From the NCBI RefSeq assembly GCF_000319305.2, contig NZ_AMWJ02000002.1, forward strand, positions 1,812,001-1,876,000: a stretch of 64,000 nucleotides of DNA, in the 5' to 3' direction. Each line of letters begins with the position of its first letter. Positions within the stretch are counted from its first letter, which is position 1. Made by a program: the position numbers and the translations under genes. This DNA is from Pseudomonas bharatica CSV86. GTDB taxonomy: Bacteria > Pseudomonadota > Gammaproteobacteria > Pseudomonadales > Pseudomonadaceae. A model generated the notes under the pieces. That model worked only from the letters and a program-made list of their open reading frames with translations, made no database searches and was not told the origin of the DNA. This document shows positions 17,960 to 26,596 of the stretch, piece by piece.

Positions 17960-18490
17960 TCAGAGGCCTTGCAGCAGGTCCGCCATGTCATCCGCATGCT
18001 CTTCTTCCTGAGCCAGGATGTCCTCGAAGATGCGCCGCGTAGTCGGATCGCTGTCGCCAATGAAGCGCACGATCTCACGGTAGCTGTCGATGGCGATCCG
18101 CTCGGCCACCAGGTCCTCCAACACCATTTCCTTCAGGGTGGTTCCCGCCACGTACTGGGCATGGGAATTCTTGCTCAGGTTGTCCGGGTTCAGGTCCGGC
18201 TCGCCGCCCAGTTGCACGATGCGCTCGGCCAGCTTGTCGGCATGCTCCTGCTCCTGGTTGGCATGCTCCAGGAACTCCGCCGCCGCGACGCTCGCCTTGA
18301 TCCCGCTGGCCATGTAGTAGTGGCGCTTGTAGCGCAAGGTGCAGACCCACTCGGTGGCCAGCGCTTCGTTCAGCAGGCGCAGGATGGTCTGGCGGTCGGC
18401 GGTGTAGCCCTCGGTCACGGCGCCTTGCTCCACATGCTGGCGGGCGCGTTCGCGAAGGGTTTGGACATCGGTCAGTTCTACGGTGCTCAT
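17960..18490 (-). CDS. Ferritin-like di-iron protein (bacterioferritin/Dps-like)
   Basis: A 176-residue four-helix-bundle protein. Di-iron ligands are recognisable in ATEWVCTLRYKRHYY, in EHANQEQEHADKLAERI (ExxH), in LEDLVAERIAIDSY, and in ILAQEEEHADDM (ExxH). The fold binds and oxidises ferrous iron for storage or detoxification in the cytoplasm. It lacks the usual haem-ligand Met of classical bacterioferritin, as far as can be judged. GGAG precedes the ATG. It precedes osmE on the same strand with a 91-base gap, so cotranscription is possible. Confidence 0.88.
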   Translation of the reverse strand: MSTVELTDVQTLRERARQHVEQGAVTEGYTADRQTILRLLNEALATEWVCTLRYKRHYYMASGIKASVAAAEFLEHANQEQEHADKLAERIVQLGGEPDLNPDNLSKNSHAQYVAGTTLKEMVLEDLVAERIAIDSYREIVRFIGDSDPTTRRIFEDILAQEEEHADDMADLLQGL

Positions 18491-18581
18491 GATTTTCTCC
18501 AGGCTGGAAAACGGGCGCGCCGCGCTCTGGGGGCGCGGTCGCTACATCAGGTACGAGTACGGCGAAGCGGCAAAAGTTTTA

Positions 18582-18920
18582 TCAGCCGCGGCCTTCGCGT
18601 CGGTCTTGTTCGCGTTGTTCGCAGGTTTTGAAGCCCTTGTCGTCGACATGCCCGGTGGCGTCGAAGCGCACGTAGTAGGGCTGTTGATGGCCTTCCTTGT
18701 TGAGGATGTAGTTATTGCAGGTACCGCCGTTGGGCAGGTCGATGACCGTGGACGGGCTGCCGCCGATAGCGATGACCTTCTGCATGGTCATGCCGTTTTC
18801 CACTTGCTTGACCAGCGGCTGGTCACGGTAGGTGACGTGATCCACCGGATTTTCCGGATTGCTGCTGCAACCGATCAGGGTGGCGCTTGCCAGAAGTGCT
18901 GCCAGGGCGTGCTTGTACAT
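18582..18920 (-). CDS. osmE: Osmotically inducible lipoprotein OsmE
   Basis: A 112-residue lipoprotein of the OsmE/SmpA-like fold. The lipobox LIGC is at residues 14-17 after a short signal (MYKHALAALLASAT). It then has the OsmE core with YRDQPLVKQVENGMTMQKV and IGGSPSTVIDLPNGGTCNNY. It is exported, lipidated on the Cys and anchored in the envelope. OsmE genes respond to osmotic and envelope stress. I chose the ATG at 18920 because the frame's longer version puts a charged tail before the signal peptide. Confidence 0.9.
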   Translation of the reverse strand: MYKHALAALLASATLIGCSSNPENPVDHVTYRDQPLVKQVENGMTMQKVIAIGGSPSTVIDLPNGGTCNNYILNKEGHQQPYYVRFDATGHVDDKGFKTCEQREQDRREGRG

Positions 18921-19054
18921 GGTCGTGCATCCTCGTGGTGGGCCGTCGTGGGCCGATATCGGTTTGGAACCGCAAGCGGCGACGGGAGTTCGATTGCGAT
19001 TGCCATCGTTTCGCCTGTAGGGTTGGCCGATCACTTCACGAACCGGGAGCCGTC

Positions 19055-19945
19055 ATGTCGCAAGCGCTCGCCACGCGTTATCCCCTGGTGCTGGTGCCGG
19101 GCATGCTCGGCTTCGTTCGCCTGCTGCTGTATCCGTACTGGTTCGGCATCGTCAGGGCCTTGCGCCGCGGTGGGGCGCAGGTTTACCCGGTCCAGGTGTC
19201 GCCGCTGCACAGCACCGAGGTGCGCGGCGAGCAGTTGCTGCGAATCATCGAGGACCTGCGCCAGCGTACCGGGGTGGACAAGGTCAATCTGCTCGGCCAC
19301 AGCCAGGGCGCCCTGACTGCTCGCTATGTCGCGGCGAAACGCCCGGAGTGGGTGGCCTCGGTGACCTCCATCGCCGGGCCCAACCATGGCTCGGAACTGG
19401 CCGACCATATCGAGCGCGAGTACCCGGGCGATTCGCCGCGAGGACGCGTGCTCAAGGCCGTGCTGCATGGCCTGGCCTGCTTGATGGGCGTCCTGGAAAC
19501 CGGCTGGAAGGGCCCCAGGTTGCCCATCGACGTGCATGCCTCGCACCTGTCCCTGACGTCCAGCGGCGTCGCCCGTTTCAACCAGCTTTATCCACAGGGC
19601 TTGCCGGATACCTGGGGCGGAGAAGGCGCGGCCGAGGTCAATGGTGTGCGCTATTACTCCTGGTCCGGGGTACTCAAGCCAGGCATCACCGATCGCGGGT
19701 TGAACCGCCTGGATGGCAGCAACCGTTTCTGCCGCCTGTTCTCACGCACTTTCGTACGTGAGCGAGGGCAGTGCGACGGCATGGTCGGGCGCTTCAGTTC
19801 ACATCTGGGGCAGGTGATCGGCGACGACTATCCCCTCGACCACCTGGACATCGTCAACCAGTCCCTCGGTGCGGTGGGCAAGGGCGCACAGCCGGTGAAG
19901 CTGTTCCTTGAGCACGCCGCGCGGCTCAAGGCGGCGGGCTGCTAG
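19055..19945 (+). CDS. Triacylglycerol lipase-like alpha/beta hydrolase without signal peptide
   Basis: A 296-residue lipase resembling family I lipases such as Pseudomonas LipA. The oxyanion region PLVLVPGMLGF and the nucleophile elbow LLGHSQGALTARYVAA with the catalytic Ser are near the start. The acid Asp is in GQCDGMVGRFSSHLG and the His in YPLDHLDIVNQ. The usual GHSHGG is GHSQGA here. The ATG at 19055 has GGGAG upstream and gives MSQALATRYPLVLVPG with no signal sequence, so the enzyme is predicted to stay in the cytoplasm. No lipase foldase gene (lif) is nearby. It diverges from osmE. Confidence 0.85.
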   Translation: MSQALATRYPLVLVPGMLGFVRLLLYPYWFGIVRALRRGGAQVYPVQVSPLHSTEVRGEQLLRIIEDLRQRTGVDKVNLLGHSQGALTARYVAAKRPEWVASVTSIAGPNHGSELADHIEREYPGDSPRGRVLKAVLHGLACLMGVLETGWKGPRLPIDVHASHLSLTSSGVARFNQLYPQGLPDTWGGEGAAEVNGVRYYSWSGVLKPGITDRGLNRLDGSNRFCRLFSRTFVRERGQCDGMVGRFSSHLGQVIGDDYPLDHLDIVNQSLGAVGKGAQPVKLFLEHAARLKAAGC

Positions 19946-20024
19946 GCCTGGCGAGAGATGTAAAAAATCTTGTCTAAACTCCACTGACGGCCGCGCCTCC
20001 ATCGCGGCGATCAGGAGAGTCACC

Positions 20025-20309
20025 ATGAAGATGTTGCGTGTGCCGTTGCTGTTGCTGGGCCTGCTCATGGCGTCACAGGGCTTCGCCGCTACCGCCCAAC
20101 AGGAAAAGATGAAGACCTGCAACGCCGACGCGACCGCCAAGGCGCTCAAGGGCGATGAACGCAAGGCGTTCATGAGCGACTGCCTCAAGGCCAAGGCCCC
20201 TGCGACCCAGCAGGAAAAGATGAAGACCTGCAACGCTGACGCCACCGCCAAGGCGCTCAAGGGCGATGAGCGCAAGACCTACATGAGCGACTGCCTGAAA
20301 AAGAAATGA
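20025..20309 (+). CDS. psiF: PsiF family exported protein with two repeats
   Basis: A 94-residue protein with a signal peptide (MKMLRVPLLLLGLLMASQGF to AA) and two near-identical PsiF units of about 36 residues. Each contains QQEKMKTCNADATAKALKGDERK and MSDCLK, with two conserved cysteines. PsiF proteins are phosphate-starvation inducible in enterics, but their function is unknown. I see no convincing Pho box upstream. AGGAG precedes the ATG. The two units are almost identical in DNA, pointing to a recent internal duplication. Confidence 0.88.
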   Translation: MKMLRVPLLLLGLLMASQGFAATAQQEKMKTCNADATAKALKGDERKAFMSDCLKAKAPATQQEKMKTCNADATAKALKGDERKTYMSDCLKKK

Positions 20310-20321
20310 CCTGACCCGCCC

Positions 20322-20351
20322 GCGCGCCATTGCTCTGGAGCAATGGCGCGC
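20322..20351. terminator. Long hairpin after psiF
   Basis: A 14-bp perfect stem, GCGCGCCATTGCTC / GAGCAATGGCGCGC, with a two-base loop lies just after the psiF stop. There is no T-tract, so it may terminate inefficiently or protect the mRNA end. Confidence 0.6.
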
Positions 20352-20435
20352 TGCTCGCCGTCGCCCACCCCCTATGCCTGTTCACAGAAGGCTGGCAGAC
20401 TGCCGCCTTTGTCGTCTTCGGCTGTCTGAGGTTGT

Positions 20436-21443
20436 ATGACTTTTACCCAGCGTCAGGTCGTGCTGGCCAGTTGGATCATCATATTCACCGGCTTGCTGCT
20501 GGTATTGCCACTCAAGTTATTGCCGAGCCTGCTGGCCGGATTGCTGGTGTTCGAGCTGGTCAACATGCTCACGCCCAAGCTCCAGCACGTGATCGCCGGG
20601 CCGCGTGCGCGCTGGCTGGCGGTGGCCCTGCTTGGCACCTTGGTAGTCAGCACCCTTACGCTGATCTTCGCCGGGGCCATCAGCTTCCTTTTGCACGAGG
20701 CGGAAAACCCCGGGGCCTCCCTGGACCGCTTCATGCTCCTGGTAGACCAGGCTCGCGGCCAGTTGCCGCCGTTCATCGACGCCTATCTGCCGGCGAGCGC
20801 CGCAGAGTTCAAGGTCGCCATCGGCGACTGGCTCAAGACTCACCTGGGCGAACTGCAACTGGTGGGCAAGGGGGCGGCGCATATGTTCGTCACCCTGCTG
20901 ATCGGCATGATTCTCGGCGCCATCGTTGCCTTGCAGCGGATTCCCGATATCTCCCGGCGCAAACCGCTGGCGGCGGCGCTGTTCGAGCGCCTGGCGCTGC
21001 TGGTGCAGGCGTTTCGCAACATCGTCTTCGCGCAGATCAAGATTTCCCTGCTCAACACGGCATTCACCGGGGTGTTCCTTGCCGTGGTGCTGCCACTGTT
21101 CGGCGTGCATCTGCCGCTGACCAAGACCCTGATCGTGCTGACCTTTCTGCTTGGCCTGCTGCCGGTGATCGGCAACCTGATGTCCAACACCCTGATCACC
21201 ATCGTCGGCCTGTCGCTGTCGGTATGGGTGGCGGTGGCGGCGCTGGGCTACCTGATCGTCATCCACAAGGTCGAGTACTTCCTCAACGCGCGGATCGTCG
21301 GCGGGCAGATCAGTGCCAAGTCGTGGGAGCTGCTGCTGGCGATGCTGGTGTTCGAGGCGGCGTTCGGGCTGCCCGGGGTGGTGGCGGGGCCGATCTACTA
21401 TGCCTACCTGAAGAGTGAGTTGAAGCGGGTGGAGCTGGTCTGA
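20436..21443 (+). CDS. AI-2E family transporter (PerM/YdiK-like)
   Basis: A 335-residue inner-membrane protein with about seven to eight hydrophobic segments, beginning LASWIIIFTGLLLVLPLKLL. C-terminal features GLLPVIGNLMSNTLITIVGL and FLNARIVGGQISAKSWELLL, together with GLPGVVAGPIYYAYLK, are characteristic of the AI-2E transporter/PerM family. Members export or exchange small solutes; the autoinducer-2 role is proven for few. It stands alone, with a REP pair after it. Confidence 0.88.
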   Translation: MTFTQRQVVLASWIIIFTGLLLVLPLKLLPSLLAGLLVFELVNMLTPKLQHVIAGPRARWLAVALLGTLVVSTLTLIFAGAISFLLHEAENPGASLDRFMLLVDQARGQLPPFIDAYLPASAAEFKVAIGDWLKTHLGELQLVGKGAAHMFVTLLIGMILGAIVALQRIPDISRRKPLAAALFERLALLVQAFRNIVFAQIKISLLNTAFTGVFLAVVLPLFGVHLPLTKTLIVLTFLLGLLPVIGNLMSNTLITIVGLSLSVWVAVAALGYLIVIHKVEYFLNARIVGGQISAKSWELLLAMLVFEAAFGLPGVVAGPIYYAYLKSELKRVELV

Positions 21444-21466
21444 AGCCTTGTGCTGACTGACCCGGC

Positions 21467-21522
21467 CCTATCGCTGGCAAGCCAGCTCCCACAGCCTGTG
21501 GGAGCTGGCTTGCCAGCGATGA
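21467..21522. repeat. Compact REP inverted pair
   Basis: Both arms match the main REP and are separated by only a few bases (CACAG-CCTGTG), making an almost continuous hairpin of about 56 bases. It lies between convergent genes. Confidence 0.9.
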
Positions 21523-21532
21523 GGCCCTCGAG

Positions 21533-22801
21533 TCAGGCGCCGTAGCGCTTGCGCGCCTCGATCGCCAGCCCGCTGCCGATGCTGCCGAAGATGTTGCCTT
21601 CCACATGCCGCGCGTTCGGCAGCATCGCCGCCACGCTCTGGCGCAGTGCCGGGATGCCGCTGGAACCGCCGGTGAAGAACACCGTGTCCACCTGGCCCAC
21701 GCTCACGCCGGCCTTGAGCAGCAGCTCGTCGACGCTGCCGCGTACGCGCTCCAGCAGGTTGTCGATCGATGCTTCGAACAGTGCCCGGGTCAGGTCCACG
21801 TGCAGGTCCTTCTCGATCCGGCTCAGGTCCACCAAGCGATTGTCGGCATGGGTCAGCTCGATCTTGGTCGCTTCCACTTCCATTGCCAGCCAGTGCCCGG
21901 CGCGCTGGTCGATCAGCTTGAACAGGCGATCGATGCCCAGGGTGTCCTCGATGTCATAGCGCATGCTGCCCAAGGCCAGTTGCGATTTCTGCGAGTACAC
22001 CGAGTTGATGGTGTGCCAGGTGGCCAGGTTGAGGTGGTAGCTGGTGGGCATCAGCGCCTGGCTTTTCATCCGGCTGCCATAGCCGAACAGCGGCATCACG
22101 CCTTGCAGGCTGAGCTGCTTGTCGAAGTCGGTACCGCCGATGTGCACGCCGCCGGTGGCGAGGATGTCGTCGTGGCGATCGTCGAGCATATGACGCTCGG
22201 GGGCCAGGCGAATCAAGGAAAAGTCCGAGGTACCACCGCCGATGTCGACGATCAGCACCAGTTCCTCGCGCTCGATCCCCGACTCGTAGTCGTAGGCCGC
22301 CGCGATGGGCTCGTACTGGAAGGACACGTCCTTGAAGCCGATCTTGCGTGCCACTTCGGCCAGGGTGTCCTCGGCCTCCTGGTCTGCAGCCTGGTCGTCA
22401 TCGACGAAATGTACCGGACGGCCCAGCACCACCTGCTCGAACGCGCGGCCGGCATTGGCTTCGGCGCGCTTTTTCAGCTCGCCGATGAACATCCCCAGCA
22501 GGTCCTTGAACGGCAGGGCAGTGCCCAGCACGCTGGTGTCATGCTTGATCAGCTTTGAACCGAGCAGGCTCTTCAGCGATCGCATAAGACGACCCTCGTA
22601 GCCTTCCAGGTATTCGTGCAGGGCCAGGCGACCATAGACCGGGCGGCGTTCCTCGATATTGAAGAACACCACCGAAGGCAGGGTGATCTTGCCGTCCTCG
22701 AGAACGATCAGCGTCTCTTCGCCGGGACGATGCCAGCCGACGGTGGAGTTTGACGTGCCGAAGTCGATACCACAGGCACGGGCCGGGGATGCGTGATTCA
22801 T
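21533..22801 (-). CDS. yegD: Hsp70-family chaperone-like protein YegD
   Basis: A 422-residue protein with the Hsp70 actin-like ATPase fold but no substrate-binding domain, typical of YegD. The phosphate-1 motif GIDFGTSNSTVGWH is near residue 11, the phosphate-2 motif LVLIVDIGGGTSDFSLI near 200, and the adenosine loop FFTGGSSGIPALRQ near 380. I chose the ATG at 22801 (MNHASPARACGIDFGTSNS). The longer frame lacks a ribosome site. It is divergent from cbpA, suggesting a linked chaperone locus. Client proteins are unknown. Confidence 0.9.
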   Translation of the reverse strand: MNHASPARACGIDFGTSNSTVGWHRPGEETLIVLEDGKITLPSVVFFNIEERRPVYGRLALHEYLEGYEGRLMRSLKSLLGSKLIKHDTSVLGTALPFKDLLGMFIGELKKRAEANAGRAFEQVVLGRPVHFVDDDQAADQEAEDTLAEVARKIGFKDVSFQYEPIAAAYDYESGIEREELVLIVDIGGGTSDFSLIRLAPERHMLDDRHDDILATGGVHIGGTDFDKQLSLQGVMPLFGYGSRMKSQALMPTSYHLNLATWHTINSVYSQKSQLALGSMRYDIEDTLGIDRLFKLIDQRAGHWLAMEVEATKIELTHADNRLVDLSRIEKDLHVDLTRALFEASIDNLLERVRGSVDELLLKAGVSVGQVDTVFFTGGSSGIPALRQSVAAMLPNARHVEGNIFGSIGSGLAIEARKRYGA

Positions 22802-22961
22802 GGAAACGGTTCCGGGGGAAAAACGGCCGCGCAGTGTATGCCAGTTGCGCACAGAATCAAGACCGATTATCTGCCGCGCGACAACACCCCGGGCACCTTG
22901 AAAGGCTATGCTTGACCCCAATCTTCAGAGGCAGTGCATTTAACCGACGGTGATTCCTTCG

Positions 22962-23927
22962 ATGGATTTCAAAGACTATTACAAGATACTGGGCGTCGAG
23001 CCGACGGCGGACGACAAGGCGATCAAGACCGCCTACCGCAAGCTGGCCCGCAAGTATCACCCGGACGTCAGCAAAGAGCGTGACGCCGAAGAGAAGTTCA
23101 AGGAGGCCAACGAGGCCTACGAAGTGCTCGGCAGCCCGGACAAGCGCGCCGAATACGATGAGATCCGCAAGTACGGCGGCCAGCATGGCCGGCCGTTCCA
23201 GGCCCCGCCCGGCTGGGAAAGCCGTGGCGGCGCCGGTGGCGGTGGCTTCGGTGGTGGCGATTTCTCGGATTTCTTCAGCTCGATCTTCGGATCGGCCGGT
23301 CGTGGCAACGGCAATCCGTTCGGCCGTGGTCAACAGCAGCGCAGCAGCGGTCGGCGAGGTCAGGACGTGGAAATGGAACTTGCAGTGTTCCTTGAGGAAA
23401 CCCTGGCCAACGAATCGAAGAAGATCAGCTTCCAGGTGCCCCAGTACAACGCCATGGGCCAGCGCACCGGCGACACCACCAAGACCCTCAACGTCAAGAT
23501 CCCCGCCGGGGTGACCGACGGCGAGCGCATCCGCCTCAAGGGCCAGGGCGCGCCGGGTGTTGGAGGCGGGGCGAATGGCGACCTGTACCTGGTCATCCGC
23601 TTCGCACCTCACCCGCTGTTCGATGTCGAAGGTCATGACCTGATCATCACCGTGCCCCTGGCGCCGTGGGAAGCGGCTCTGGGCACCAAGGTGGAAATGC
23701 CGACCCTCACCGGCAAGGTCAACCTCACCATCCGCCCGGACAGCCAAAGCGGCCAGCGCCTGCGGATCAAGGGCATGGGCCTGGCCAACAAGCAGGGCCA
23801 GCGCGGCGACCTTTACGCGCAGCTCAAGGTGGTGATGCCGGCGCAATCGGATGCCGCCACCCGTGAACTGTGGAACAAACTGTCGGAGAAGGCCGGGTTC
23901 AACCCGCGAACTCAATGGAGTAAGTGA
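22962..23927 (+). CDS. cbpA: Curved-DNA-binding J-domain co-chaperone CbpA
   Basis: A 321-residue DnaJ paralogue. The J domain (residues 1-70) contains the HPD motif in RKYHPDVSKE. A Gly/Phe-rich linker (GGAGGGGFGGGDFSDFFSSI) follows, then two beta-barrel C-terminal domains. There is no zinc-finger, as expected for CbpA. It stimulates DnaK and also binds curved DNA in stationary phase. The ATG at 22962 starts MDFKDYYKILGVEP. It is followed directly by its inhibitor gene cbpM. Confidence 0.95.
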   Translation: MDFKDYYKILGVEPTADDKAIKTAYRKLARKYHPDVSKERDAEEKFKEANEAYEVLGSPDKRAEYDEIRKYGGQHGRPFQAPPGWESRGGAGGGGFGGGDFSDFFSSIFGSAGRGNGNPFGRGQQQRSSGRRGQDVEMELAVFLEETLANESKKISFQVPQYNAMGQRTGDTTKTLNVKIPAGVTDGERIRLKGQGAPGVGGGANGDLYLVIRFAPHPLFDVEGHDLIITVPLAPWEAALGTKVEMPTLTGKVNLTIRPDSQSGQRLRIKGMGLANKQGQRGDLYAQLKVVMPAQSDAATRELWNKLSEKAGFNPRTQWSK

Positions 23928-23929
23928 CC

Positions 23930-24232
23930 ATGAGTAGCACCCTGATCGTTCAGCTGGACATGCGTACCTTTTGCCAGGAGGCCGACCTTACGGCCGATTG
24001 CGTGATGCAAATCGTCGAACACGGCATCGTTGAACCATCGGGGCGAACGCCTGAGGAATGGCTGTTCGACGACCGCTCGCCGGTTCTGGCCAAGCGCGCC
24101 GCGCGGTTGCACGCGGAGCTGGAACTGGAATGGGAAGGCGTTGCGCTGGCGCTGGAGCTGCTGGAGGAAGTGCAGCAACTGCGCAGCGAGAACGTCATGT
24201 TGCGCCAGCGTCTGGGGCGGTTCGTGCAGTGA
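23930..24232 (+). CDS. cbpM: CbpA modulator CbpM
   Basis: A 100-residue helical protein whose start follows the cbpA stop by two bases. It matches CbpM in length and layout, with an N-terminal region (LDMRTFCQEADLTADCVMQIVEHGIVEPSG) and a C-terminal helix of hydrophobic heptads (LALELLEEVQQLRSENVMLR). CbpM binds the J domain of CbpA and blocks its DNA-binding and co-chaperone activity. It is part of the MerR-like HTH fold family. The operon and size make the assignment secure. Confidence 0.93.
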   Translation: MSSTLIVQLDMRTFCQEADLTADCVMQIVEHGIVEPSGRTPEEWLFDDRSPVLAKRAARLHAELELEWEGVALALELLEEVQQLRSENVMLRQRLGRFVQ

Positions 24233-24240
24233 TCTTTCGG

Positions 24241-24336
24241 GCCTCATCGCTGGCAAGCCAGCTCCCACAGGTTCAGCGGTGCACGCGGTCCCTGTGGGAG
24301 CTGGCTTGTCGGATCGCCGCACCGCAGCGATGAGGC
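24241..24336. repeat. REP inverted pair with variant right arm
   Basis: The left arm is standard. The right arm diverges after GGGAGCTGGCTTGTCGGATC into CGCCGCACCGCAGCGATGAGG, the variant tail also seen at 2.2 kb and, inverted, at 25.6 kb. It lies between cbpM and the convergent acetyltransferase gene. Confidence 0.85.
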
Positions 24337-24350
24337 CCTGAAGAACACCA

Positions 24351-24872
24351 TCAATTGGGCGGCAAAGCCCCCGGATTCAACACCAACTGCATAAAGGTCA
24401 GATCCAGCCACCGCCCGAACTTCACCCCCACCTGCGGCATCTCGCCGGTCACCCGGAATCCCAGCCGCTCATGCAGCCGGATCGAAGCAGCATTGCCGCT
24501 CTCGATCGCCGCCACCATCACATGCTTGCCACACTGGCGCGCCCGCTCGATCAGGGCTTCCATCAACGTCGGCCCCAATCCGTGCCCACGCTGGTCGGCG
24601 CGGATATACACCGAATGTTCCACGGTATGCCGGAACCCTTCGAAAGGCCGCCAATCGCCGAACGAGGCGTAGCCAGCAACTTCTCCCGCGTCGTCCACGG
24701 CGACGATGACCGGGTATCCCTGCGCCTGTCGCCCGTCGAACCAGGCCTGCCGGTTCGCCAGGTCCACCGGCTGTTCGTTCCAGATCGCCGTGGTGTTGAG
24801 CACGGCGTCGTTGTAGATGGCGCGGATACCCGGCAAATCGGCGGGGCTGGCGTCGCGGAAGGTGTGAGGCAT
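24351..24872 (-). CDS. GNAT acetyltransferase (methionine sulfoximine/phosphinothricin type)
   Basis: A 173-residue GNAT enzyme of the Pat/MddA/PITA group, which N-acetylates L-methionine sulfoximine, sulfone or phosphinothricin. Group features are RDASPADLPGIRAIYNDAV, HSVYIRADQRGHGLGPTLM (acetyl-CoA binding R/QxxGxG/A), the AAIESGNAASIRLHERLGF segment, and WLDLTFMQL at the end. The PAO1 counterpart I recall in the same neighbourhood (PA4866) has this activity. It is transcribed toward the REP pair, just downstream of the urt operon, possibly as its last gene. Confidence 0.88.
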   Translation of the reverse strand: MPHTFRDASPADLPGIRAIYNDAVLNTTAIWNEQPVDLANRQAWFDGRQAQGYPVIVAVDDAGEVAGYASFGDWRPFEGFRHTVEHSVYIRADQRGHGLGPTLMEALIERARQCGKHVMVAAIESGNAASIRLHERLGFRVTGEMPQVGVKFGRWLDLTFMQLVLNPGALPPN

Positions 24873-24906
24873 GGCAGTTGTCCACAGGGTAGGGCAGGGC
24901 GCCAGA

Positions 24907-25605
24907 TTAAATGGTTACCAGCCCGCGCACACCTTCGGCTTCCATGTTTTCGCCACGGCCCTGCTGGACGATCTCGCCCCGCGACATCACCAGGTACTGG
25001 TCGGCCAGCTCGGCGGCGAAGTCGTAGAACTGCTCCACCAGCAGGATCGCCATGTCGCCGCGGGCCGCCAGTTTGCTGATCACCGCGCCGATTTCCTTGA
25101 TCACCGAGGGCTGGATGCCTTCGGTGGGTTCGTCGAGGATCAACAGCCGCGGACGACTGGCCAGCGCCCGGCCGATGGCCAACTGTTGCTGCTGGCCGCC
25201 GGAGAGGTCGCCGCCGCGCCGGTGTTTCATCTGCAGCAGCACCGGGAACAGCTCATAAATGAACTCGGGCACTTTCTTCGCCTCGCTGGCGCCGAAGCGC
25301 GACAGGCCCATCAGCAGGTTTTCCTCGACGGTGAGGCGCGGGAAGATCTCGCGGCCCTGGGGCACGTAGGCGATCCCGGCCTGGACCCGCTGGTGCGGCT
25401 TGAGCTGGGTGATAGCCTGGCCTTCCCAGCTGACGCTGCCGTCGCGGGCCGGCACCAGGCCCATCAGGCAGCGCAGCAGGGTGGTCTTGCCCACGCCGTT
25501 GCGCCCGAGCAGGCAGGTGACTTCACCGACCTTGGCCTCGAACGACAGGCCGCGCAGGATATGGCTGCCGCCGTAGTACTGGTGCAGGGAATCGATTTTC
25601 AGCAT
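24907..25605 (-). CDS. urtE: Urea ABC transporter ATP-binding protein UrtE
   Basis: A 232-residue LivF-like ATPase. Walker A is GRNGVGKTT, the signature LSGGQQQQLAIGRAL and Walker B LLILDEPTEGIQPS. The start MLKIDSLHQYYGGSHILRGL and the PTEGIQPSVI stretch are characteristic of UrtE. AAGGAA precedes the ATG. It ends the urtABCDE operon but is separated from urtD by 139 bases containing a REP pair, which could uncouple UrtE levels from the rest. Confidence 0.95.
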   Translation of the reverse strand: MLKIDSLHQYYGGSHILRGLSFEAKVGEVTCLLGRNGVGKTTLLRCLMGLVPARDGSVSWEGQAITQLKPHQRVQAGIAYVPQGREIFPRLTVEENLLMGLSRFGASEAKKVPEFIYELFPVLLQMKHRRGGDLSGGQQQQLAIGRALASRPRLLILDEPTEGIQPSVIKEIGAVISKLAARGDMAILLVEQFYDFAAELADQYLVMSRGEIVQQGRGENMEAEGVRGLVTI

Positions 25606-25632
25606 GTGTTATTCCTTGGGAACTGTGTGGAA

Positions 25633-25724
25633 CCCATCGCTGCGGTTCGGCGGTCCGACAAGCCAGCTCCCACAGGTCCGGTGCATGCAGGACCCTGTGG
25701 GAGCTGGCTTGCCAGCGATTGGGG
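25633..25724. repeat. REP inverted pair inside the urt operon
   Basis: It lies between urtD and urtE, within a co-directional operon. The arm on the low-coordinate side carries the variant tail CATCGCTGCGGTTCGGCGGTCCG, the inverted counterpart of those at 2.2 and 24.3 kb. The right arm is standard. Confidence 0.85.
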
Positions 25725-25744
25725 GCAACTCGGTCCAAAGCCGG

Positions 25745-26596
25745 TCACCGCCCTAGATAAACCTCGATCACCCGATCATCCGCCTGCACCTGTGCCAGCG
25801 ACCCTTCCGCCAGCACACTGCCCTGGTGCAGCACGGTGACGTGGTCGGCGATGCTGCCGACGAAGCCCATGTCGTGCTCCACCACCATCAGCGAGTGCTT
25901 GCCGGCAAGGCTCTTGAACAGTTCGGCGGTGAACTCGGTCTCGGCGTCGGTCATGCCGGCCACCGGCTCATCGAGCAGCAGCAATTGCGGGTCCTGCATC
26001 AGCAGCATGCCGATCTCGAGGAACTGCTTCTGCCCGTGGGACAGCAGCCCCGCCGGGCGATTGCGCGAAGGCTCCAGGCGAATGGTGGCCAGCACCTCGT
26101 CGATCCGCGTGCGCTGCTCGCCGCTGAGCCGCGCGCCGAGGCAGGCCCATACCGACTTGTCGGTCTTCTGTGCCAGCTCCAGGTTCTCGAACACCGTCAG
26201 CGCCTCGAATACCGTGGGCTTCTGGAACTTGCGGCCGATCCCGGCCTGGGCGATCTGCACTTCGCTCATGCGGGTCAGGTCGAGGGTGTCGCCGAACCAG
26301 GCCTTGCCGCTGGTGGGGCGGGTCTTGCCGGTGATCACGTCCATCATGGTGGTCTTGCCGGCGCCATTGGGGCCGATGATGCAGCGCAGCTCACCGACGC
26401 CGATGTACAGGTTGAGGCCGTTGATGGCCTTGAAACCGTCGAAGCTGACGTTGATGTCTTCCAGGGTCAGTACCGTGCCATGGCGGGCATCGAGGCCCGG
26501 CGAAACCACCTGGCCAAGGCCGATGGCGTCGCGGCCGCTGCCTTCGTCAATGATCGGCTCCAGCATGAATTCGGGATGGATCGACGGGAATCTCAT
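25745..26596 (-). CDS. urtD: Urea ABC transporter ATP-binding protein UrtD
   Basis: A 283-residue LivG-like ATPase. An N-terminal extension with RFPSIHPEFMLEPIIDE is followed by Walker A GPNGAGKTT, the signature LSHGQKQFLEIGMLL and Walker B LLLLDEPVAGMTD. VAGMTDAETE and the GLDARHGTVLTLEDINVSFD stretch are UrtD-like. I chose the ATG at 26596, which overlaps the urtC stop by 4 bases. A longer frame reaching 27334 is antisense-free but is the alternate frame of urtC and is not used. Confidence 0.95.
   Translation of the reverse strand: MRFPSIHPEFMLEPIIDEGSGRDAIGLGQVVSPGLDARHGTVLTLEDINVSFDGFKAINGLNLYIGVGELRCIIGPNGAGKTTMMDVITGKTRPTSGKAWFGDTLDLTRMSEVQIAQAGIGRKFQKPTVFEALTVFENLELAQKTDKSVWACLGARLSGEQRTRIDEVLATIRLEPSRNRPAGLLSHGQKQFLEIGMLLMQDPQLLLLDEPVAGMTDAETEFTAELFKSLAGKHSLMVVEHDMGFVGSIADHVTVLHQGSVLAEGSLAQVQADDRVIEVYLGR

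Noticed and set aside
19960..20024. Pho box before psiF
   Set aside because: The best match is weak and lacks two CTGTCAT-like repeats in phase.
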